Shown: piece by piece, positions 1-8,678 of the stretch
Numbering within the stretch: position 1 is the first letter of the stretch
Layout of the letters: every line of letters begins with the position of its first letter
NCBI GenBank assembly: GCA_963170055.1
Contig: CAUJGJ010000065.1
Coordinates: forward strand, 1,597,501 to 1,630,000
Reading direction: 5' to 3'
Source of the DNA: Halisarca cf. caerulea
Taxonomy: Eukaryota; Porifera; Demospongiae; Chondrillida; Halisarcidae
Length of the DNA: 32,500 bases
Program-made: the position numbers and the translations under genes
Notes under the pieces: generated by a model
Told to the model about the DNA's origin: nothing
Databases searched by the model: none
What the model saw: only the letters and a program-made list of their open reading frames with translations

Positions 1-316
1 ACACACCCTGTACACTGTACACTCTACACACCATGTAGACTGTACACTCTACACACCATGTACACTGTACACTCTACACACCCTGTACACTGTACACTCT
101 ACACACCCTGCACACTGTACACTCTACACACCATGTACACTGTACACTCTACACACCATGTACACTGTACACTCTACACACCCTGTACACTGTACACTCT
201 ACACACCCTGCACACTGTACACTCTACACACCCTGCACACTGTACACTCTACACACCCTGTACACTGTACACTCTACACACCCTGTACACTGTACACTCT
301 ACACACCCTGCACACT
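1..316. repeat. 25-bp minisatellite (about 12-13 copies, truncated at window edge)
   Basis: Units of the form ACACACC[CA]TG[TC]ACACTGTACACTCT. Open frames through it are artefacts of a 75-nt (three-unit) frame cycle. Confidence 0.95.
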
Positions 317-321
317 GCAAC

Positions 322-357
322 CATAGATCTTCCAAACCGCAGTTTGGAAGATCTATG
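322..357. repeat. Perfect hairpin, 16-bp arms, 4-nt loop
   Basis: CATAGATCTTCCAAAC (322-337) and its exact reverse complement (342-357) around CGCA, directly abutting the end of the 25-bp array. Confidence 0.9.
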
Positions 358-451
358 CTGCAACACACATAGGACATGCTGTTGACAGTATCCAGCATGT
401 ACAAACACTCCCCAATGGCATTCCATGTGCAATCATGTGTGGACCAAGTAA

Positions 452-568
452 CAGGACACCGGGATAGTACATGCCTGAGCTCGGACACCGGGATAGTACA
501 TGCCTGAGCTCGGACACCAGGATAGTACATGCCTGAGCTTGGACACGGGATAGTACATGCCTGAGCTC
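452..568. repeat. 29-bp tandem repeat, four copies
   Basis: GGACACCGGGATAGTACATG followed by CCTGAGCTC, repeated four times with the last copy shortened by one or two bases. Confidence 0.9.
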
Positions 569-777
569 TTTCAATTTTGTCTTGACAGAACTTAGAATTC
601 ATACCGATTTCTACCCTTGGGCTTGAAACATGTTTGTCTTGAAATTTCTTGAAAACTTGAAAAAGAGAAATTTCACATGAAGTGAGTTTGTCTTGAGAGG
701 ATTTCCTGCATATTCAATATGTACTCTGTCGAGTTCGAAAGGACTCCACAAGGAAGGTCTACTGTGCATGTACAAAT

Positions 778-1838
778 GACCCTGTCTCCTAAACACTACT
801 GACCCTGTCTCCTAAACACTACTGACCCTGTCTCCTCAACACTACTGACCCTGTCTCCTCAACACTACTGGCCCTGTCTCCTAAACACTACTGGCCCTGT
901 CTCCTCAACACTACTGGCCCTGTCTCCTAAACACTACTGGCCCTGTCTCCTAAACACTACTGGCTCTGTCTCCTCAACACTACTGGCCCTGTCTCCTCAA
1001 CACTACTGGCCCTGTCTCCTAAACACTACTGGCCCTGTCTCCTAAACACTACTGGCCCTGTCTCCTCAACACTACTGACCCTGTCTCCTCAACACTACTG
1101 GCCCTGTCTCCTCAACACTACTGGCCCTGTCTCCTCAACACTACTGGCCCTGTCTCCTCAACACTACTGACCCTGTCTCCTCAACACTACTGGCCCTGTC
1201 TCCTAAACACTACTGACCCTGTCTCCTCAACACTACTGACCCTGTCTCCTCAACACTACTGACCCTGTCTCCTCAACACTACTGACCCTGTCTCCTCAAC
1301 ACTACTGACCCTGTCTCCTCAACACTACTGGCCCTGTCTCCTCAATACTACTGGCCCTGTCTCCTAAACACTACTGGCCCTGTCTCCTCAACACTACTGG
1401 CCCTGTCTCCTAAACACTACTGACCCTGTCTCCTCAACACTACTGGCCCTGTCTCCTCAACACTACTGACCCTGTCTCCTCAACACTACTGGCCCTGTCT
1501 CCTAAACACTACTGGCCCTGTCTCCTCAACACTACTGGCCCTGTCTCCTCAACACTACTGGCCCTGTCTCCTCAACACTACTGACCCTGTCTCCTCAACA
1601 CTACTGGCCCTGTCTCCTCAACACTACTGGCCCTGTCTCCTCAACACTACTGGCCCTGTCTCCTCAACACTACTGGCCCTGTCTCCTCAACACTACTGGC
1701 CCTGTCTCCTCAACACTACTGACCCTGTCTCCTCAACACTACTGGCCCTGTCTCCTCAACACTACTGGCCCTGTCTCCTCAACACTACTGACCCTGTCTC
1801 CTCAACACTACTGACCCTGTCTCCTCAACACTACTGGC
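778..1838. repeat. 23-bp minisatellite, about 46 copies
   Basis: Unit CTG[AG]CCCTGTCTCCT[CA]AACACTA. Copies differ almost only at two positions (GACC/GGCC and TCAAC/TAAAC), so the array is a string of two binary variants. No coding signal. Confidence 0.95.
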
Positions 1839-1887
1839 TGTCCGAACCAAATGCTAGCATGGGACTCAGCCCATTCAGTAGCACTAA

Positions 1888-2537
1888 CATGTGCACAGAC
1901 GGTACATGTGTACTGGTAACATGCACACATGCAGACAGTACATTTGTACTGGTAACGTGTACACAGACAGTACATGTGTACTGGTAACATGCACACATGC
2001 AGACAGTACATTTGTACTGGTAACGTGTACACAGACAGTACATGTGGACTGGTAACATGCACACAGACAGTACATGTGGACTGGTAACATGCACACAGAC
2101 GGTACATGTGCACTGGTAACATGCACACAGACAGTACATGTGGACTGGTAACATGCACACAGACAGTACATGTGCACTGGTAACATGCACACATGCAGAC
2201 AGTACATGTGGACTGGTAACATGCACACAGATGGTACATGTGTATTGGTAACATGCACACAGACGGTACATGTGCACTGGTAACATGTACACAGACAGTA
2301 CATGTGGACTGGTAACATGCACACAGACAGTACATGTGTACTGGTAACATGTACACAGATGGTACATGTGTATTGGTAACATGCACACAGACGGTACATG
2401 TGCACTGGTAACATGTACACAGACGGTACATGTGCACTGGTAACGTGCACACAGACAGTACATGTGTACTGGTAACATGCACACAAACGGTACATGTGCA
2501 CTGGTAACGTGCACACAGACGGTACATGTGTACTGGT
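1888..2537. repeat. 32/36-bp minisatellite, about 20 copies
   Basis: Units [AG]GTACATGTG[TCG]ACTGGTAAC plus ATGCACACAGAC, with a 4-bp longer variant containing ACATGCAGAC. Three overlapping minus-strand open frames of up to 284 codons run through it and are not genes. Confidence 0.95.
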
Positions 2538-2896
2538 GCAGAGATCGTGCTGACACATCTGCGTATATAGCAAAGACAAATTCAAACTGCAAACAATTTC
2601 AAACAAAAAGGAACGCCACCTCATCCAGCACAGACCCCCAAACCCTGGCCATCCTAACCACAGGGTATTAAACCTCCATGTGTAGATTTGTGAATATATG
2701 ACTTGTCCTGCACACCATTGGAAGCCACCCCAATCCAACAGATATCAGTCAGTGACAATGAAGAAAGGAAATACACTCACACTCAAGACAGGTAACCACA
2801 TATCATCACAGGCCATCGGAGTGATGTCATCTTCCCAAGGTCACCCTAGGCCACCACAGCCATGCAAGGTCACAAAGAGCTGGAAACTATCAATAG

Positions 2897-2966
2897 ATAA
2901 CTTCCACGCACATGTACAGCTTCAGTATCAAAAGATAACTTCCACGCACATGTACAGCTTCAGTAT
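2897..2966. repeat. Direct duplication of about 36 bp
   Basis: GATAACTTCCACGCACATGT followed by ACAGCTTCAGTAT occurs twice in immediate succession. Confidence 0.85.
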
Positions 2967-3090
2967 AAACCTGAACCATAGATACTTCATGCCTGAACCT
3001 AGCGCACATGATCACAAGAACAGACACAGGAGGGATTGTTGCATGTACGAATAAGGGGTTGCGGTGTACCTGGCTTAGTCTCTAGTCCTA

Positions 3091-3690
3091 CCTCATGTAC
3101 AGCACACAGACTAGTACACACTCCTCACTCTGTCCCTACTTCATGTACAGTACACAGACTAGTGCACACTCCTCACTCTGTCCCTACCTCATGTACAGTA
3201 CACAGACTAGTGCACACTCCTCACTCTGTCCCTACCTCATGTACAGCACACAGACTAGTACACACTCCTCACTCCGTCCCTACCTCATGTACAGCACACA
3301 GACTAGTGCACACTCCTCACTCTGCCCCTACCTCATGTACAGCACACAGACTAGTACACACTCCTCACTCTGCCCCTACCTCATGTACAGTACACAGACT
3401 AGTGCACACTCCTCACTCTGTCCCTACCTCATGTACAGTACACAGACTAGTGCACACTCCTCACTCTGTCCCTACCTCATGTACAGCACACAGACTAGTA
3501 CACACTCCTCACTCCGTCCCTACCTCATGTACAGCACACAGACTAGTGCACACTCCTCACTCTGCCCCTACCTCATGTACAGCACACAGACTAGTACACA
3601 CTCCTCACTCTGCCCCTACCTCATGTACAGTACACAGACTAGTACATACTCCTCACTCTGCCCCTACCTCATATACAGTACACAAACCAA
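3091..3690. repeat. 48-bp minisatellite with 240-bp higher-order unit
   Basis: About 12.5 copies of a 48-bp unit containing ACTAGT and CTCCTCACTC. Five successive variant units (3131-3370 approximately) are repeated base-for-base in the next 240 bp. Its 3' flank resembles the flank of the 91-bp array at 25.5-26.1 kb. Confidence 0.95.
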
Positions 3691-3857
3691 TCCTGATAGT
3701 AAACACCTCTGATAACAAGTACAGATTTGAGTCCCCTTCAAATAGGCCCTTCCTGTACCAGACCATCTCATTGTGTACCACAGTTCTCCTATTGAGAGAC
3801 AACCCTTAGAGATGCAACAATGACTGCCTTCTAGTATTGATGTCTCTGGTTGAGGTA

Positions 3858-4172
3858 CAGTGGGCTACTCTAATCCATGCAGATCCCTGAATTGCAGACA
3901 CCCCTCTAATCCAAATCCTTGAATTGCAGACACCCCTCTAATCCAGACCCTTGAATTGCAGACACCCCTTCAATCCAGACCCTGAATTGTAGACACCCCT
4001 CTAATCCAGACCCTGAATTGCAGACACCTCTCTATTGGACACATGCCACTGGAACCTAACGATTCACTATGCTTTGCCACAATACACCTTCAACCCCTTA
4101 AAAAAGAGACATCTCAATAATCAGGACAGTCCTTTCTGGTTCTATTGTGTCTGGAATAGAGGGGTTCTACTG
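3858..4172. mobile_element. pogo/Tigger-like MITE with internal 31-bp repeats
   Basis: Left end CAGTGGGCTACTCTAATCC and right end (complement) CAGTAGAACCCCTCTATTCC, each flanked by TA. The inside is a tandem series of CCCTCTAATCCAGACCCTTG plus AATTGCAGACAC, which resembles the terminal repeat itself. No transposase. Confidence 0.7.
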
Positions 4173-4448
4173 TATTTAGCACACAGCAAACTAGTTCAGC
4201 CAGCTATACACTACAGTGTTTGTTTGCTGCTAGTCTGGCTACAACCATTGACGAGTAAGTGGGATGGTTGCAGCAGGCCAGACTAGCAGCGAACAAACAT
4301 TAGTGGCTAACAAATTTGGTGCCATGAGAAAGATGATTCTTCGCTAGAAGGGATCTCTCAAATGTGCTTCACTGCACAGACTGACTGTCCTGTGGCATCA
4401 GACAAGCTGAATGAGACTGATCATAAGCTAAGGACAATCGATCAAAAT
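4173..4448. other. Non-coding 3' flank of gene A
   Basis: Apart from the hairpin at 4218-4297 I see nothing I can support. No AATAAA-type signal on the minus strand. Confidence 0.5.
4218..4297. repeat. Hairpin repeat (AGTCTGGC family), copy 1
   Basis: GTTTGTTTGCTGCTAGTCTG (from 4218) pairs with CAGACTAGCAGCGAACAAAC (ending 4297), arms about 30 bp with a short indel. It shares the TAGTCTGGC...GCAGGCCAGACTA core with the hairpin at 19123-19171. Confidence 0.75.
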
Positions 4449-5137
4449 TTAGGACAATTGATTACAAAGAGTGATCACAATTTCAAGGGGATTCATTGAA
4501 ACTTGCATTGGAAGGAGAGAATGAACACACACATACAATTTACGATCGTGTGTACCTGTTACTATGGTTACATCCGCACAGCTCCAGAAGAGGTAGGGGA
4601 TGTTAGCACTGACGAACCACTCTGCTGCGTGCCTCAGAACTTGAATGATGCAGCCATCCTCACACACGAACCCATTGGGTAGTGACACACGAGCAGTTTG
4701 CGTCCTGAGATAGAGCAAGACCAGTGTACACACACACAATGTCATGTGAGGAACAATCACAACTAAAATTTACTTCACTACAGGGGGGGCAGGCAGGGTA
4801 GTATATTTATGAGTCTTGATAAATGACTATACAGGAAGTAACTTTTAGCACTATTATACAAGTTCAAATGCCTATTCCGCCATTTTGTTTTCCCATCAAT
4901 CTTACATGTGGAGTACTAAGTCCAACACATCTACCCTGCCATGAGTGGAGGAATGTGTCACAGGCAATCTTACTCACGTTCCGTCTGTGTCGTGCACAAG
5001 TTGTGTGGAGTTGTGGGGAAGCAGGTAGTGGAGAACTGTGCCATTTTGGTCTAACAGACGCACACTGAATCCTCCCTACAAAAGACAATGAATATAATTC
5101 AATTTAGGAACAGCAGTGCTGAATTTAGAAAAATCTT

Positions 5138-5195
<58 letters not shown>

Positions 5196-6127
5196 TTTGT
5201 GTGTGTGAAACTATGTACATACGTAGTTACTAGTGAACCAAGGAAGAGAGACCACAGCAAGCTACATACATAGAGGGTACATAGATGAATATGGTGGTGG
5301 TGGTGGGGGGGGGGGGGGGGGGTGAAGCTCAGCCAGGGGTGACCAACGCCCAGCTATATGTACAGCTATTGCCGCATGGGTTGGATCTACGTAGAATGAA
5401 CATCTCGTGTGTTTGAACATGCTTGCTGGCAACATGGATGCTCATGTGGTGACCATGCTTTCCAGTGTCAATCTTCATAAGGAGCACTACTGTACTCCAT
5501 AATATTTGAACTCACTCTGTGTGGGTAAGCAAGACGGAAGCGGACATCAAAGGAAGACCCTGCCTTCAACGTGGTCACTGTGCCATTGGGGCTCTCTGCA
5601 TTGAGGGAAGACGCACAGACTTGCATAAACCAAAGAGCATGTAATAAAAAAATCAACATACCTCATGCATTTGACATAGGGGACCAGGTAAAAGGGTACT
5701 CATAACTGCCTACAACACACGTATACACACGACAGGTCTAAAAGGCGCGGTCGTCTCGCCGCTTGCCCGCACTGCGTGCCAGAAAAGATAGATAGATAGA
5801 TAGATATTATTATTTATGCAGGAAAACCTGTCAGCTCAATATGGCTGGTCTACCCAGGTATCCTGCTCAATGTTTGAAGGTACAGCAGCGCACGGTTACT
5901 TCAGGCCTTAGGATTACCGGTTATACAGATGGCGCTCTGAAGTAAACCATTTTGTTGACACGTAAACGCTTACTTGGCACTCCGCATGGCCCTTGAGTTC
6001 TGACGTTGTCAAGAAAGTCGTACGCGGGGAGCCTTGGTGGCGGGAATATCAAGCTCATATGCGCTTTGCAGAGTGGCAATAAAGTGATGCACAAGATAGA
6101 ACACACAAGTAGTGTAGTTGTCTTCAT
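4449..6127 (-). CDS. Gene A: secreted BIM1/X325-like copper protein, tandem paralogue of gene B's N terminus (3' end unresolved)
   Basis: Exons 6127-5974, 5595-5516, 5075-4978 and 4704-4556, with exit phases 1, 0, 2, 1, exactly as in gene B exons 1-4. A 22-residue signal peptide (ending L-C-K-A) leaves His23 as N terminus: H-M-S-L-I-F-P-P, then Y-D-F-L-D-N and Q-G-P-C-G. The second His candidate (L-A-Y-P-H-R, H77) is mature residue 55, the same spacing as in gene B. C-terminal signatures are V-S-L-P-N-G-F-V-C, E-W-F-V and Y-L-F-W-S-C-A-D-V-T-I. Exon 4 has a possible donor (G/GTACAC at 4555); if unused, the frame runs to a stop at 4449 and gives 195 residues. I found no EGF, DOMON or GPI exon downstream, so this may be a free secreted form, or the 3' exons lie to the left beyond the arrays. 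Confidence 0.75.
5139..5208. repeat. (TG)n microsatellite in gene A intron 2
   Basis: About 34 repeats, reading (CA)n in the transcript, about 65 nt upstream of the exon 3 acceptor. A (G)18 run follows at 5305-5322. Confidence 0.95.
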
Positions 6128-6179
6128 CTTCCTTCTAGATCTCGAGCCCGGATGAAGTTATCTTGGACAGGTTCGTCAG

Positions 6180-6186
6180 TTTTATA
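6180..6186 (-). promoter_or_regulatory. TATA box of gene A
   Basis: TATAAAA on the minus strand, 53 bp upstream of the gene A start codon. The matching position in both paralogues supports it as a core promoter element. Confidence 0.6.
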
Positions 6187-6187
6187 C

Positions 6188-7027
6188 ATGACTGATCAGT
6201 GTGGCTGCGATCTATGGTGTAACACAAGTAGATTAATAATGAATATCGTTAAAAACGGCACGCGGTGCTGATGAAACGGCTACATTATGTACGGATACGC
6301 TCGTGGAAAATTCTACAAAATGGTGAATTTAATTAATATAAAAGGTGCAAAAATAAAAGAAAAGCAATAGCAGATGACCTTGGACAATAGGGTATGCAAC
6401 GAATAAACTGAGAAATTGCATGCAAATTAAGTGCTACTGTACTCGTATCCACTCCCTAGCAAGGTCCGGGAAAACTTAAAATGGTGCACACATGGTCGTG
6501 GATGAGATCAGAAGGGTGGTCAAGTCCTCAGGGGACACTTCTTAGTGTTGGGAACGGTAAAGGGCAGTTGTTGATTGGCTAAGTGAATTGCAATTGCTGT
6601 AATAAATCAAGAGCTATTTCAGCATGCATGCAGCATGCAAAGACATACAGGGCATGCCGCATACATGCATGCAGAAAGAAATATTCGGCTGCATGACAAT
6701 ATTATTATTGAAAATAAACCATTTTGTTCACAAAGATTGCTTGTAAGGGTTGCTAGGTGCCTGCAGCTCTTCTGTGAGGGTGTCCTTTGGATGTACTTGG
6801 ATAGCATGTTTCTCCCCCAAAAACCCACCGATATTGCGTCAGAATCACAATGACTACTGCTTCACAATGACTGTATGTGGTGCATCACATAATTTACAAA
6901 CTTCATAAAAGCCAAAGCATCACTTTTACACGATAATATAATATATTATGTACAAAAATGCACATGTATAACAAATCATGTTTGACTTGATTTAAATCTT
7001 AAACTAGTATCTTTCTGGGTAGTTGGT
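6188..7027. other. Intergenic region between gene B (3' end) and gene A (promoter)
   Basis: AT-rich, with clustered GCATGC palindromes at 6620-6672. No exon or poly(A) signal that I can support. Confidence 0.5.
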
Positions 7028-8336
7028 TCAGATAAAAAGAACAGACAAAGTAGCAACCAACAAAACTAGAAGCGACGGTACAGTGACCAGAGCACTGGAG
7101 CCCCCTTGTGCCTCAAACACCAGTCCTCCTATAGTGAACAGAAGGTAGAAGAAATGTGTTATTACATTCAATTTTGCCAATTCAACAGATATCAAGATTA
7201 TATGGGCTCTTATTATTAGCAGAATGTCACAATTTTTTTCTCAGGTTCAAAAATTTTGTGGATAGCCTCTTTTCAAGATCATAAATTATCATGGATAAAA
7301 TTGTGACCTCTGACTACAGACTGTGTGACAAAAGTTTAGTGAAAGCTCATGATGTCACTGTCGAAAGAACCAGTGACAATTTTTGCTTAGTGATTTGATT
7401 TGACTAAAAAATACATTTGCAATGGGCAGGCCCACAACTCCAAGGCTGGTTTCAACAAGTCACTTTTACAACAGATTAAGTGTTTCACATTACAAAAGTG
7501 AAACTGAACCGAAAATGTACAACGTGTGATTTTCTATGTACAGTGGATGCTCAGAATGCAATATACCATACAGGTTCTAATTATTGTGGGGCGTACATTT
7601 CATGAATCAAAACCATAATAGATTATAATTTGTGATTTTATCCTCACAAATAGACCAGTCCATGCTGTATAACAGATAAATAGACTACTAGGTCTGTACC
7701 TAACTAAATATTCACGAAGTTTGCAAAAATAAAGTCCTGTGAAAATTAGTGCCAATACAGCACACACAATCAGGCCGCATTCAAAGGATATTCCTTCACA
7801 TAATCTCACCTGAGCATTGTCCAGGTCTTGGCAGTGACACGCGAGTGCCGGAAATGATGGGTGTCTGTGTGTGGTAGCCGATTTGCCTACTGGCAATGGT
7901 CACGGGGCCTCCAACAGTTGGGAAGAGGAAGAATCGATCTTGGTCCAATCCAATATCATTGGCATCCGTGGAGACAATCGGTCGCGTGAACATCATGACC
8001 GTCATTCCATTAACAGTGGCAATAGATATGTCGGATATGTCCTGACTGGCGTCCACTGGAGGTCTTGTCTGACCAGTTGCAAACCTGGAGATGGTCACAA
8101 ACAATTCTTCTGAAGACAAAGCAGTGCACGACAGTGCAAGGCAGTACAGTGTAAAGGAGTGTGTGCTGTAGGCTATGGCATGTACTGTACTGCAGTCTGC
8201 CATAGTGTAGTGTAGTCCACGGACATTTAGCATAGTGTAGTGTAGTGTAGTGTAGTGTAGTGTAGTGTAGTGTGGTGTAGTGTAGTGTGGTGTAGTGTAG
8301 TGTAGTGTAGTGTAGTGTAGTGTAGTGTAATGTGGT

Positions 8337-8405
<69 letters not shown>

Positions 8406-8678
8406 ACACACACATACACACACACACTTCAACTCACATGTCGGATACGAAGGAGTTGGAACCATCTGAAGCTCCAACAACAATGTCAGAGTTGGCCATC
8501 ATTGTGTTGTCAGAGAACCCGATTCCTGTCCATCTGTTGCCACCTGTTTGTGCTGTAATACGGAACCGAACACTGTCACCAGACACAACCCACTCTGCCT
8601 TGTAGGGGCACGAGTTGCCATTGCAACCTGAAGCTTGGTACGACCCTCGACAGGTATTAGCACTTACTGAGTCAGCAG
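7028..8678 (-). CDS. Gene B exons 13-15: second DOMON domain and GPI-anchor-like C terminus
   Basis: Exon 13 (8678-8438) has a C-rich lead (C528, C537, C542), then W-V-V-S-G-D, R-W-T-G-I-G-F-S-D-N and M579-x3-D583 (M-A-N-S-D-I-V-V-G), ending V-S-D. The join to exon 14 at 8084 gives V-S-D-M-F-A-T-G-Q-T-R-P-P-V-D, a clean DOMON match that fixes the acceptor. Then M-M-F-T-R-P, D-R-F-F-L-F-P-T and G-Y-H670-T. The last exon (7128-7028) encodes G-G-S-S-A followed by about 20 hydrophobic residues and a stop with no cytosolic tail, as in GPI-anchor signals; a single C-terminal transmembrane helix is the alternative. Confidence 0.85.

Noticed and set aside
1808..2738. Long minus-strand open frames rich in Cys, Val and His
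   Set aside because: They are translations of the 32-bp minisatellite; three frames are open at once and no domain or splice context exists.
3036..3809. 257-codon plus-strand frame with a 16-residue repeat
   Set aside because: It is a 48-bp repeat read in frame; two frames are open and the flanks are non-coding.
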